From Achromobacter spanius (GTDB lineage Bacteria > Pseudomonadota > Gammaproteobacteria > Burkholderiales > Burkholderiaceae_B): DNA of 64,000 nt. Below are positions 52,076 to 60,918 of the stretch, piece by piece (within the stretch, counting starts at the first letter, position 1; every line of letters starts with the position of its first letter). The stretch lies in assembly GCF_003994415.1 (NCBI RefSeq), contig NZ_CP034689.1, forward strand, positions 6,448,001 through 6,512,000, read 5' to 3'. The translations under genes were made by a program, and so were the position numbers. The notes below the pieces were generated by a model. It was not told the origin of the DNA. It searched no databases and worked only from the letters and a program-made list of their open reading frames with translations.

Positions 52076-52827
52076 AGATCGGCTGCCTACTTTCCGTACG
52101 GGAAAAGGCTACCCGCCTGCCCAAGAAGGTCTTGCTGGACGTGGCTGGCAAGCCGCTGACGGCGCGCCTGCTGGAGCGGTTGGCGATGGCCAAGGGAATT
52201 GACGCCGTCATCCTGTCAACGTCGACACACAAAGACGATGCCGTGCTGGCGGACTTGGCCAAGAAGGAAGGCTTTGCGGCCTTCCGTGGCAGCGAAGAAG
52301 ATAAGCTCGACCGCTACTACCAGACCGCCAAGCAATACGGTCTGGACGCGGTTGTGGTGGTGGATGGTGACGATCCTTTCTGCTTCCCCGAGGCCATCAC
52401 AATGGTCGCCGAAGCGCTGCGTCAGGGCGACGCAGACTGCGTCTACCTGTCCGGCCTGCCGCTAGGCGCCGCTTCGACTGGCCTGACCACCACCGCGCTG
52501 GCACGCGTGCTGGAACTCAAAGATGAACTGGACACGGAAGTCTGGGGCGGCTATTTCATCGGCTCGGGCAAGTTCCGCGCCAAGGAAATAGCCGTCAAGG
52601 ACGCCGCGCTGAATCATCCCGGCATCCGACTGACGCTCGACTACGAGGAAGACTATGCGCTGGTGTGCGAAGTCGTCAAAGCCTTCGACAACCGCACGGA
52701 CTTCTCCAGCTTCGAGTTGATGGACCTACTGGTCAACCGCAGGCCCGACCTCGCCACTCTCAACGCCAGTGCCCAAGTGAAGTACGAGAACCACCTGCAA
52801 AAGGCAGCTCCCGTAAAGTTCAAGTAA
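52072..52827 (+). CDS. SpsF-type cytidylyltransferase
   Basis: A 251-residue nucleotidyltransferase of the SpsF/NeuA/KdsB fold. The N-terminus (SVREKATRLPKKVLLDVAGKPL) is the SpsF form of the nucleotide-binding loop rather than the NeuA form. FRGSEEDKLDRYYQ and VDGDDPFCFPEAI follow. It starts with GTG overlapping the divergent NeuB stop by 4 bp. It is the only cytidylyltransferase seen in the locus, so it probably activates the nonulosonate with CMP. It shares that job with no visible second enzyme although there are two NeuB-family genes. Confidence 0.83.
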   Translation: MKIGCLLSVREKATRLPKKVLLDVAGKPLTARLLERLAMAKGIDAVILSTSTHKDDAVLADLAKKEGFAAFRGSEEDKLDRYYQTAKQYGLDAVVVVDGDDPFCFPEAITMVAEALRQGDADCVYLSGLPLGAASTGLTTTALARVLELKDELDTEVWGGYFIGSGKFRAKEIAVKDAALNHPGIRLTLDYEEDYALVCEVVKAFDNRTDFSSFELMDLLVNRRPDLATLNASAQVKYENHLQKAAPVKFK

Positions 52828-52842
52828 TCGCGAGATAGATCA

Positions 52843-53847
52843 ATGAAGCTTCTAGTTGTAGGTCTTGGATCCATGGGCAAGCGCCGGGTGCGCAACCTGC
52901 TCGCCAATGGCATTTCGCCCAGCGATATCATTGGCGTGGACAAGCGCGAGGATCGCGCGGAAGAGGCGCGCACCAAATACGGCATCACGGCCCACACGAC
53001 GCTGCGGGATGAAGACGTCGCCGCCACCAATGCCTTCGTGATCTCGACGCCGCCTGACCACCATCTGCCCTATGCGCAGAAGGCTGCCGCGCAGGGCAAG
53101 CACATGTTCATCGAAGCCAGCGTGCTGGCCGAGGGCCTGGAAGAGCTGGCGCAGGAAGTCGACAGCAAGAAGCTGGTCGCATTTCCATCGTGCACCATGC
53201 GCTTTTTCGCCGGCCCGCGTCGCGTACGTGAGTTGGTCCAGTCCGACGCCATCGGCAAGGTGCTCGCCTGGCAGTACCAGAGCGGCCAGTATCTGCCTGA
53301 TTGGCACCCTTGGGAGCCGATCACCGACTTCTACGTCTCGAACCCGGAAACTGGCGGTTGCCGCGAAATCGTCCCGTTCGAGATGGTCTGGCTGGAACCC
53401 CTATTCGGCGCCGTGACCGACATCGACGGGCGCCACGCCAAGCGTTCGGACATGCCGGCCGCCATCGATGACATCTACATGCTGCAAACCCGGCATGAGT
53501 CTGGCGCGCTGGGCCAGTTGATCGTCGATGTGCTCAGTCGCTCGGCGGTACGCCACCTGCGTATCACTGGCTCAGAAGGCACGCTGGAGTGGGACGACAG
53601 CGCTAAACGCATCCGCGTCTACAGCGCCGCCACTGGCCAATGGACGGAAGAATCGGTGGGCCTGGGCACCGTGGAATCAAAGTACATCAATCCCGAAGAA
53701 CCGTACATTGAGGAAATCCGTACCTATCTGTCTTGTATCCAGTCCAAGACGGCACCGACGTACACCCTCCGGGACGACATCAAGATTCTGGATTTGCTGT
53801 ATCGCGCCGAGGAATCGGCAAAGACAGGCCGGCGAGTCGCCGCCTAG
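52843..53847 (+). CDS. Gfo/Idh/MocA-family oxidoreductase lacking the EKP lysine
   Basis: A 334-residue protein with an N-terminal Rossmann fold (VVGLGSMGKRRVRNLL) and a MocA-type C-terminal domain. The usual EKP motif with catalytic lysine is E91-A92-S93 (MFIEASVL), and the usual histidine of the GGxxxxxxxH motif is absent (GGCREIVPFEMVW). The protein resembles the PtmF-type oxidoreductases of legionaminic acid clusters. The missing residues mean it is either non-catalytic or uses different chemistry. It lies 15 bp after the cytidylyltransferase gene. Confidence 0.8.
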   Translation: MKLLVVGLGSMGKRRVRNLLANGISPSDIIGVDKREDRAEEARTKYGITAHTTLRDEDVAATNAFVISTPPDHHLPYAQKAAAQGKHMFIEASVLAEGLEELAQEVDSKKLVAFPSCTMRFFAGPRRVRELVQSDAIGKVLAWQYQSGQYLPDWHPWEPITDFYVSNPETGGCREIVPFEMVWLEPLFGAVTDIDGRHAKRSDMPAAIDDIYMLQTRHESGALGQLIVDVLSRSAVRHLRITGSEGTLEWDDSAKRIRVYSAATGQWTEESVGLGTVESKYINPEEPYIEEIRTYLSCIQSKTAPTYTLRDDIKILDLLYRAEESAKTGRRVAA

Positions 53848-53867
53848 GCTCCAGCGAGGAAAACTCC

Positions 53868-55178
53868 ATGCAATTCGAAAAGAGCAAAGCTTATGGGAAG
53901 ATCGCGAACCAGCTGATTCCCGGCGGCGGTCATACCTACAGCAAAGGCGACGACCAGTTCCCTGAACTGTCGCCCGGCTTCATCACGCGCGGCAAGGGAT
54001 CCCAAGCATGGGACCTAGATGGCAACCAGTTCCTTGACTGGGGCATGGGCCTGCGCTCGGTCTGCCTGGGCCACGCCTACGAGCCGGTGCTCGACAGCGT
54101 GCGGACGCAGCTCGAGAACGGGGTCAATTTCACGCGGCCCGCGCCGCTGGAAGCCGAACTCGCCCAACTGCTGGTGGACTTGGTACCCTGCGCCGAGATG
54201 GTCAAGTTCGCCAAGAACGGCTCCGACGTCACCACCGCCGCAGTCCGCCTGGCGCGCGCCTTCACCGGCCGCGACATGATCATCCGCTGCCTCGACCACC
54301 CGTTCTTCAGCGTGGATGACTGGTTCATCGGCGATACCGCCATGGACGCCGGCATCCCCCAGAGTTCGAAGGACCTGACGCGCCATTTCCCGTTCAATGA
54401 CGCCAAGGCTTTGGAGCGCCTGCTTGAAGAGAACAATGGCAAGGTCGCGTGCATCATCCTGGAGGCAGCAGCCACGTCCGCGCCGGTGCCGGGTTTCTTG
54501 GAGCGTGTGCGCGAGCTGGCTACCCAGCATGGCGCAGTGCTGGTGTTCGACGAAATCATCAGTGGCTTCCGCTGGAATGTGCGTGGCGCCCAGCATTTCT
54601 ATGGCGTGACGCCCGACCTTGCCACGTTCGGCAAGGCCATGGCCAACGGCTTCTCGCTGTCGGCCTTGGTGGGACGGCGCGACATCATGGAACGCGGCGG
54701 CCTGGATCACCCACATCCCCGCGTATTCCTGTTGTCGACCACCAACGGTGCGGAAACGCATTCGCTGGCCGCATCATTGACCACCATCAAGCTGCTGCGT
54801 GACACGTCGATCATCGAAGAGAACTGGAATGTCGGCAAACAGCTGACTGCTGGCTTCAACCGTTCGGCCCAGCAATACGGCATTGGCGAACGCGCCAAGA
54901 TGGCCGGAGTGGAAATCAGCCCCTGGTACGCGTTCTACGATGCGTCCGGTAAGGTGGACATGGCCCTGCGTACGCTGTTCCTGCAGGAGACCATCCGTCA
55001 GGGTGTGCTGATCCCTTACATCGCCATCTCGGCCTCGCATCGCCAGGCAGAAGTGGACCGCACGCTGGAAGCGATGGATGCAGCATTGAAGGTCGTCGCC
55101 AACGCCATCGACAAAGGCAGCGTCGAAGGCCTGCTGACCGGCCCCGTAGTCAAGCCAGTCTTCCGCAAGTACAACTAG
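53868..55178 (+). CDS. Class III PLP aminotransferase (glutamate-1-semialdehyde aminotransferase-like)
   Basis: A 436-residue class III (fold type I) aminotransferase resembling glutamate-1-semialdehyde aminomutases: FAKNGSDVTTAAVRLARAFTGR, LVFDEIISGFR and the PLP lysine K256 in FGKAMANGF. It is not a plausible haem-pathway enzyme here, because it stands in a nonulosonate operon between an oxidoreductase and an SDR. Amination of a sugar aldehyde or ketone is inferred. The ATG at 53868 is 20 bp after the upstream stop; a weak GAGGAAA Shine-Dalgarno precedes it. Confidence 0.85.
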   Translation: MQFEKSKAYGKIANQLIPGGGHTYSKGDDQFPELSPGFITRGKGSQAWDLDGNQFLDWGMGLRSVCLGHAYEPVLDSVRTQLENGVNFTRPAPLEAELAQLLVDLVPCAEMVKFAKNGSDVTTAAVRLARAFTGRDMIIRCLDHPFFSVDDWFIGDTAMDAGIPQSSKDLTRHFPFNDAKALERLLEENNGKVACIILEAAATSAPVPGFLERVRELATQHGAVLVFDEIISGFRWNVRGAQHFYGVTPDLATFGKAMANGFSLSALVGRRDIMERGGLDHPHPRVFLLSTTNGAETHSLAASLTTIKLLRDTSIIEENWNVGKQLTAGFNRSAQQYGIGERAKMAGVEISPWYAFYDASGKVDMALRTLFLQETIRQGVLIPYIAISASHRQAEVDRTLEAMDAALKVVANAIDKGSVEGLLTGPVVKPVFRKYN

Positions 55179-55377
55179 TACCGCAAGCCATCGAACGGCA
55201 TCCCCACGTGCCCGCCAACTCCAAATAGGGGTTGGCGATCACGAACCGTCGGCCCAAGACCGCGAATCCGCGCCCACAAGGCGCCCGGGCCGTCGCCCGA
55301 CGCATCTGTATTGACACCCCGGCAGTGGCCCAGCTCGGACCCTGCCGTCTTTTCCTTTGCCAGATCGAACTTTCGAC
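55179..55377. other. 199-bp interval within the nonulosonate operon
   Basis: It carries no gene. An inverted repeat, CGGCAG (55320-55325) and CTGCCG (55342-55347), is followed by TCTTTTCC, a weak terminator-like structure. A perfect TTGACA (55311-55316) is also present but no matching -10 at the right distance was found. The interval may separate transcription of the SDR and export genes from the upstream genes. Confidence 0.4.
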
Positions 55378-56193
55378 ATGACTACCGCCACTGAACTGTT
55401 CAAATTGAACGACAAGATCGCCGTGATTACCGGCGGCGTCGGCATTCTCGGCCGTGGCTATTGCCGCGCCATGGCCGAACTGGGTGCTACGGTCATCATC
55501 GCCGACCGCAGCCAGGAAGACTGCGACAAGCTGGCAACGACGCTTGCCGCCGAAACCGGCTCGCGGGTCGTCGGCATGGCCGTGGACCTGAGCTCAGAAG
55601 CCTCGATCAAGGATTGGGCCAAGCGTATCCTGGATACTTTTGGCCATGTCGACGTGCTGATGAATAATGCGGCGGCCAAGGCCGATGGCTTCTTCGCACC
55701 TCTAGAGTCCTATTCGCTGGAGACCTGGAACGCGGTAATGGCGGTGAACGTCAATGCACTGTTTCTGACAGTTCGCGAACTGGGACCGTCGATGGCCGCA
55801 CGGGGTTCGGGCAGCATTATCAATGTCTCTTCCATCTATGGGCTCGTCGGCCCCGACCAGCGCATCTACGAAGGTTCTTGGTATGCCGACCTGGGCGGCG
55901 CCATCAATACCCCGATGATCTACTCGACCACCAAAGGCGCCATCGTCTCAATGACGAAATACCTGGCGACATACTGGGGCCCCAAGGGCGTGCGTGTGAA
56001 CTGCATCACTCCTGGCGGCGTGTCGTCGGGCCAGAACGAGGAATTCGACACGCGCTACTCCGCCCGTGTCCCGATGGGCCGTATGGCACAGGCTAACGAA
56101 ATGATCGGCGCCGTCATGTACCTGGCCGCCGACGCCTCCAGTTACGTCAACGGACAGAACCTAGTCGTCGACGGTGGCTGGACGGCCTGGTAG
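55378..56193 (+). CDS. Short-chain dehydrogenase/reductase (PtmA-like)
   Basis: A 271-residue SDR with ITGGVGILGRGYC (a variant of TGxxxGIG), NNAAAKADG, a catalytic serine in INVSSIYG and YSTTKGAI (YXXXK), and the C-terminal VDGGWTAW. PtmA-type SDRs sit in the Campylobacter legionaminic acid locus. A reduction in synthesis of the second glycan component is plausible. The ATG at 55378 follows a 199-bp gap. Confidence 0.85.
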   Translation: MTTATELFKLNDKIAVITGGVGILGRGYCRAMAELGATVIIADRSQEDCDKLATTLAAETGSRVVGMAVDLSSEASIKDWAKRILDTFGHVDVLMNNAAAKADGFFAPLESYSLETWNAVMAVNVNALFLTVRELGPSMAARGSGSIINVSSIYGLVGPDQRIYEGSWYADLGGAINTPMIYSTTKGAIVSMTKYLATYWGPKGVRVNCITPGGVSSGQNEEFDTRYSARVPMGRMAQANEMIGAVMYLAADASSYVNGQNLVVDGGWTAW

Positions 56194-56246
56194 ACGCAGC
56201 TCTGCTTAGCCTGCTTCCACTATGAGCATCAACAGGATTTACAGCA

Positions 56247-57125
56247 ATGATCAATAAGCAATGGCGCGCGCTGAGTCCCCAGCCCGCACCTGACAGTTTC
56301 GTACTCAAGGTAACGCCGCAAGGTATCGTCGAGCGCAAGCCCGCATGGAAGGAACGCCTTCACCAACTCGGCATCGATCTGCAACGGATCCGCTTCATCG
56401 TGGGTTCCGAGGCTCGCACCCGTATCTTCGACAAGGCGTTGGGCCAGGCTTGGTTGCTGCTCGAGCCCATTGTCATGGCCGTGCTTTACTTCTTCATCAC
56501 CACGGTTATCTTCACGTACAGCGGAGAACAGCGTCAGTTCCTTTTTATCCTGACTTCAGTGGTGTTCTGGCGGTGGTTCTCGCGCACCATTGACGGCGCG
56601 CCGCTCAGTATCATCGGCTATGGCGCGGTGCTCAAGCAGACACGCTTCCCGGTCATCATGGTGGTGCTGGGCTTTATGGCCACCGAGACATTCTTCTTCC
56701 TGATGTCCTTCATCGTGCTGGCGGTGTTCCTCGGATGGCATGGAGCGTTCCCGACTACTGCGTATGTCTACCTGCCATTGGTGGTCGCGGCGCAATTCTC
56801 GCTAATGCTCTTCCTGACGGTCGTATTCGCCGTGATTGGCACCTTCATCAAGGACCTGAGCGGTGTGCTGTACGCCGTGACCGGCATCTGGTGGTACCTG
56901 TCTCCCGGTATCTATCCGGTATCCAAGATTCCCGAGCAGTATCTCTGGATCTACATGCTCAATCCGTTCGCCCACATCCTGCCCGCCTATCGCGACATCT
57001 TAATAGACGGTATTGCGCCGGCCACCGGCCCACTGTGGTTGATCCTCGGCGTGTCCTCGGTGCTCTGTGTGCTGGCAATCCGCGTTTTTAACTGGGCGCG
57101 CTACTATTTCTTCGCGTTCCTGTAA
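56247..57125 (+). CDS. Polysaccharide ABC export permease (KpsM/Wzm-like)
   Basis: A 292-residue ABC-2 permease with six predicted membrane spans, starting with a long N-terminal cytoplasmic segment (about 70 residues) and ending in YYFFAFL. The LGQAWLLLEPIVMAVLYFF segment is the standard KpsM-type first helix, and WYLSPGIYPVSKIPEQY occurs near the penultimate loop. It exports a finished glycan together with the ATPase encoded 15 bp later. Confidence 0.9.
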   Translation: MINKQWRALSPQPAPDSFVLKVTPQGIVERKPAWKERLHQLGIDLQRIRFIVGSEARTRIFDKALGQAWLLLEPIVMAVLYFFITTVIFTYSGEQRQFLFILTSVVFWRWFSRTIDGAPLSIIGYGAVLKQTRFPVIMVVLGFMATETFFFLMSFIVLAVFLGWHGAFPTTAYVYLPLVVAAQFSLMLFLTVVFAVIGTFIKDLSGVLYAVTGIWWYLSPGIYPVSKIPEQYLWIYMLNPFAHILPAYRDILIDGIAPATGPLWLILGVSSVLCVLAIRVFNWARYYFFAFL

Positions 57126-57140
57126 GGCGCTAGGCGAATC

Positions 57141-58940
57141 ATGAGTCTCGAATCGAAAATTCTTCCTGCGTCGCTGCACGCCATCTTGGAAACGGCGGAC
57201 AACGGCTTTTTCACAACCGCCGCACAAGCCTGCGCGAATGTGGCGCACGGCGAGGCGCTGCCCGCCGACCTGTTCCGCGCGCTTGGCGATTTCGACACTT
57301 CGCCTGCCCTGCTGGACGCCTATCTGGAGGCGCAAGCTACACAGACTGGCGCCAGCCGCATCTTCAGAACTTGGGCGATGTCTCGCGGGCAGGAATGGCT
57401 GGAGCATTTCACCCAGGAAGGTAACGGCACGGCGCGGCCAGGGCCGGGGGTCGAACTCGTCACGCTCGGCGCACAGAGGATTTCGCTCGAGTATTCGAAC
57501 CTGCCGGCCGGCGGCAGCTATGCTGTTCACTTCCTGGCCAGCTTCCCGAGCAACATCGGCGACAATTTCTACCTCGCGCTGGAAGGTGCCAATGGGAGCG
57601 AGAGCATCCGCTTCAGTAACTCCAACGTCTCCCTCATCCACGATGGCGTGGTGTTTGCCTGCAATGCGCGGGTACTAAAGCTGTACTCCCTGGTAGTTAA
57701 CGACACCTCGGCGCGTCTGTACGTCAATGGCGTGCTCGAAAAGAGCAAGCAACGCGCGGGACACCGCGATTTCGACCGCTTGGCCATACGGCTGCTGGGC
57801 GACCCGGGTCCCGATCTGGGTGGCTATATCCATGGCATCGAGATCCAGCATACGCCCTCCGCGGTCCTGCAGCCGTTCGGAGAAGACCGACCCCTGTTCG
57901 CCACCCGCGCCGTCGAACTGATTGACAGCGGCGATACCAGCAAGGTGTATCACCTGCTCAAAGGTGTGGATGAGAAGTGGCTGTCCGGCATCGAAGACAA
58001 GATCCTGGCGCTGCTCGAAACGCAGTTGACCAAGCACGGCGTACAGGAATGGATTTATGACACGCTGCTGAACTGGGTGTCGCCCGACCGGGCGGCGCAA
58101 TGGACCAAGGAACACGAAGGCTCGCTGCCCACGCCCATTCTTTCCGTCAATCACCTCACGGCACAGTTCATGCTGACGCCGAACAAGCGCTTTGCACTGA
58201 GTTCGCTGATCAAGCGATCGGGAAGGGAGCGGTTCCTGGTGCTTGATGACGTCAATTTCGACGTCTTTCCCGGCGACATCGTCGGTATCGTTGGTGCCAA
58301 CGGCGCCGGCAAAAGTACCCTGCTGAAAGCGGTGGCAGGCCTGCTGCCTATCCACAAAGGCGAGATCATCCTGCGTGCCCACCACCTGCTGTTGAGCGCA
58401 GGACTGGGTGCGCGCAACGAACTCACCGGCCGCGAGAACATCTATCTAGCCGGCACCTTCATGGGCTTGTCCAAGGCGCAGTTGGACAAGCTGTTCGATG
58501 AAATCTGGGAATTCTCCGAGCTGGGTCCCGCCATCGACAAGCCCTTCAAGTACTACTCGGACGGCATGAAGGGGCGTCTGGTGTTCTCCCTGGCGACCAG
58601 CGTGTCGCCAGACTTGCTGATGCTGGATGAATTGCTCAGCGCGGGCGACATCAAGTTTCAGAAAAAGGCCGCCGACCGCATGAGTCAGTTGATCGACCGC
58701 GCCAAGGCCGTGATCATCGTCACCCACAGCATGCCGTTCGTTGCCCAGCGCTGCAACAAGGCGGTGCTGATCTCGGGTGGCAAGATGAAGGCTTACGGGG
58801 ACCCCCAGGAAGTCATCTCGCATTACCTCAATGTGTTGCACATGGGCGATGCCAGCCCCGGTACGGATTTCAATCCCCTGGACATGGCCATCCAGCAACA
58901 AATGCAGACCAGCGGGTTTGCAGACACGGCGCGCCACTAA
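57141..58940 (+). CDS. Polysaccharide export ATPase with N-terminal lectin-like extension (KpsT-like)
   Basis: A 599-residue protein. Residues from about 330 to 575 are a KpsT/Wzt-type ATPase with Walker A GANGAGKST (385-393), the signature YSDGMKGRL and Walker B LLMLDELLSAGD. Residues 1 to about 330 are an extra region. Part of it (about 115-240), with HFLASFPSNIGDNFYLAL, SLVVNDTSARLYVNGV and a final GGYIHGIEI, looks like a concanavalin/LamG-type beta sandwich. Wzt proteins normally carry a carbohydrate-binding domain at the C-terminus; here the domain is N-terminal. It may recognise the glycan to be exported. The ATPase core is confident, the lectin assignment less so. Confidence 0.85.
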   Translation: MSLESKILPASLHAILETADNGFFTTAAQACANVAHGEALPADLFRALGDFDTSPALLDAYLEAQATQTGASRIFRTWAMSRGQEWLEHFTQEGNGTARPGPGVELVTLGAQRISLEYSNLPAGGSYAVHFLASFPSNIGDNFYLALEGANGSESIRFSNSNVSLIHDGVVFACNARVLKLYSLVVNDTSARLYVNGVLEKSKQRAGHRDFDRLAIRLLGDPGPDLGGYIHGIEIQHTPSAVLQPFGEDRPLFATRAVELIDSGDTSKVYHLLKGVDEKWLSGIEDKILALLETQLTKHGVQEWIYDTLLNWVSPDRAAQWTKEHEGSLPTPILSVNHLTAQFMLTPNKRFALSSLIKRSGRERFLVLDDVNFDVFPGDIVGIVGANGAGKSTLLKAVAGLLPIHKGEIILRAHHLLLSAGLGARNELTGRENIYLAGTFMGLSKAQLDKLFDEIWEFSELGPAIDKPFKYYSDGMKGRLVFSLATSVSPDLLMLDELLSAGDIKFQKKAADRMSQLIDRAKAVIIVTHSMPFVAQRCNKAVLISGGKMKAYGDPQEVISHYLNVLHMGDASPGTDFNPLDMAIQQQMQTSGFADTARH

Positions 58941-60901
58941 TGAACGCACCGACGGTCCAGCCAGAATCGCCCCTGTCCCCTGGCAGCGGCCCCAAGCCAT
59001 TGGTTTTTGTACAGGGCGTACTTTCCGCCACGCAGATCCGCGAGGCCTGCGAGGGTTTCGTAAACGCGCCAATCTGCGTCGAGGCAAGGTCGATGGGGGG
59101 GTTTCATGGCGATCCCGACGTCCGGCACATCTCCGAGTTCGGTCCGACCGATCCCGCCGATTCAGCACGAGCCAAGGCGCGCGACTGGGTAGCAGAGTTG
59201 TCCGCAACGGTGTTGAAGACCACCGGCAAGCCGATATATCAATCTTTCACGTACCAAGGCATCAGCGCATGGTGGTTCCTGGAGATCGCCTTCCAGGAAC
59301 CAGCCTACCTTGCCATACGCCGCCAGGAAGCATTGCGCAAGGCCGCAGCCGCCCACGGCGACCAAGGCTGGGTGTCCCTGGGTGGCAGCCTGTACAGCCG
59401 GCTACCGGTCATGGCGGCGCCCATCAAGGGCCTGAATAAATCCGAACGCGCCCGCCTACGTTTCGACATCAAGACGGCCCGCTCGATCGCGAATCGGCAG
59501 TCGCTGAAGGATTTCCGAGACTGGATGCAGCGCACGGCGCGTGACCTCTACCGTGGCCTCTGGTTGGCGCAGCAACGGCGCGCGGATGTACTCAGCGTCA
59601 TAGAGCTCGAAAACCTGCGGCGCCATGTGGATATAGGTGACGACGGCGTTACCGCGGTGCTGCCGTATGCAGAAGACGTCATCGAACAGACTCACGAGGC
59701 TCTGGGTGACCGCTATTCAGTGCATGCCAAGCGGGATGTCGACGTACCGACCGAGGGCTGGGACTTCCTACGCTCAGCGCTGCCTCCGCTCACTCTTAAG
59801 TCGCTGCCGCCCCCCTTCCTGCGGGCGCTGCACGAAGTATTCGAGATCAGCCGGCCTGTAATCGGCGGCTATCTGACGCTGCCCGTGCTGGTGGAAATTC
59901 TGACCGTGCGCCTGGCGGAGTTCGACGCCTATCTGCGGGTGCTGCGCAAGATAAAGCCGAAGGCCTTGTTCATGTATAACTGGGAAGGTGTGTTCCGCCC
60001 CTTGACCACCGCCGCCTTGCTCTCAGGATGCCGCGTCGTGGGCGTGCAGCAGGCGCTTGGGCCCTACCTGCATGCGCTGGATCACAAGCGCTTCGGCTAC
60101 TACAGCGTCACCAACCCCCTAGGCTTCGCCACCCCGCACAAGATTGCACTGTGGGGTGACATGCATAAGGAACAGTTCCTGGATTTCGGCTACCGCGAAG
60201 ACCAATTGGTCGTAACCGGGTACGCTCGCGTCGACAAGCACGCACGACTGCGCGCGCACAGCGAGGAAAGCCGTAACGCGAGGCTCAAGCGACTCAAGCT
60301 CCCAACCGATTGCCGCTATCTGATGTTCACCGGCCAGTCGAAGGTGCTCGATACCTTGCTGCTACGCGATGACCACTTCATCGACACGATCTCGACCCTG
60401 TGCCGCCTCGGCCAGGAATTTAACTTCCGCATCATTATGAAGCCCTGGACCAGCGACGATATGCCGCTGATCGAGAAAATTGCCACACTGAACCGCGACC
60501 GCATCTGGATCGCACCCCAGGATGTAGTGTTGGGCAATGCCGACCTGTTGGCGGTGACCGACTGGATTGTCGGTACCTTCTCGTCGATCCTTGGCGAGGC
60601 CACGGTAGCCGGCAATGCGTGCGTGCTTCTGAATTACCCCGAGTCCCGCTATTACTTCGACCTTCCCCATGTCGAGAACTATCGCGGCATGATGCCCTTT
60701 GTCGACCAGCCACAGGATTTAGAGGCCGCCCTTCGGCCTTTGCTCGAGCACGAGGCGGTGCGGCGTGAGTCGGTCGAGGCGGCGCGCAAGCTCGCGCAGC
60801 GTATTTTCGGCCCCTGCGACGGACAAGCGGCATCGCGGATCACCGCACTCATCCTGCAGGAAGCGGGCGTCCGCCAGGGTACGGCCAGCGCGGATCTATA
60901 G
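58940..60901 (+). CDS. Large GT-B-like glycosyltransferase or capsule biosynthesis protein
   Basis: A 653-residue cytoplasmic protein that starts 1 bp into the preceding stop (TAATGA). The C-terminal half has GT-B donor-domain features: KALFMYNWEGVFRPLTTAALL, CRVVGVQQALGPYL, the MFTGQSKV strand, IMKPWTSDDMP, and VGTFSSILGEATVAGN, like CDP-glycerol glycerophosphotransferases and other capsule proteins. The N-terminal half is not recognisable. A run of seven G (59095-59101) lies near the start of the gene. It should help build the exported glycan or a lipid linker. Confidence 0.65.
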   Translation: MNAPTVQPESPLSPGSGPKPLVFVQGVLSATQIREACEGFVNAPICVEARSMGGFHGDPDVRHISEFGPTDPADSARAKARDWVAELSATVLKTTGKPIYQSFTYQGISAWWFLEIAFQEPAYLAIRRQEALRKAAAAHGDQGWVSLGGSLYSRLPVMAAPIKGLNKSERARLRFDIKTARSIANRQSLKDFRDWMQRTARDLYRGLWLAQQRRADVLSVIELENLRRHVDIGDDGVTAVLPYAEDVIEQTHEALGDRYSVHAKRDVDVPTEGWDFLRSALPPLTLKSLPPPFLRALHEVFEISRPVIGGYLTLPVLVEILTVRLAEFDAYLRVLRKIKPKALFMYNWEGVFRPLTTAALLSGCRVVGVQQALGPYLHALDHKRFGYYSVTNPLGFATPHKIALWGDMHKEQFLDFGYREDQLVVTGYARVDKHARLRAHSEESRNARLKRLKLPTDCRYLMFTGQSKVLDTLLLRDDHFIDTISTLCRLGQEFNFRIIMKPWTSDDMPLIEKIATLNRDRIWIAPQDVVLGNADLLAVTDWIVGTFSSILGEATVAGNACVLLNYPESRYYFDLPHVENYRGMMPFVDQPQDLEAALRPLLEHEAVRRESVEAARKLAQRIFGPCDGQAASRITALILQEAGVRQGTASADL

Positions 60902-60918
60902 TCCGCAAGATCTGACGC

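Noticed and set aside
53868..55178. hemL (glutamate-1-semialdehyde aminomutase) of haem synthesis
   Set aside because: The protein is of the same fold but lies in a sugar operon and lacks neighbouring haem genes; a sugar aminotransferase is more likely.
55311..55316. Perfect TTGACA -35 box
   Set aside because: No acceptable -10 sequence occurs 16-18 bp downstream.
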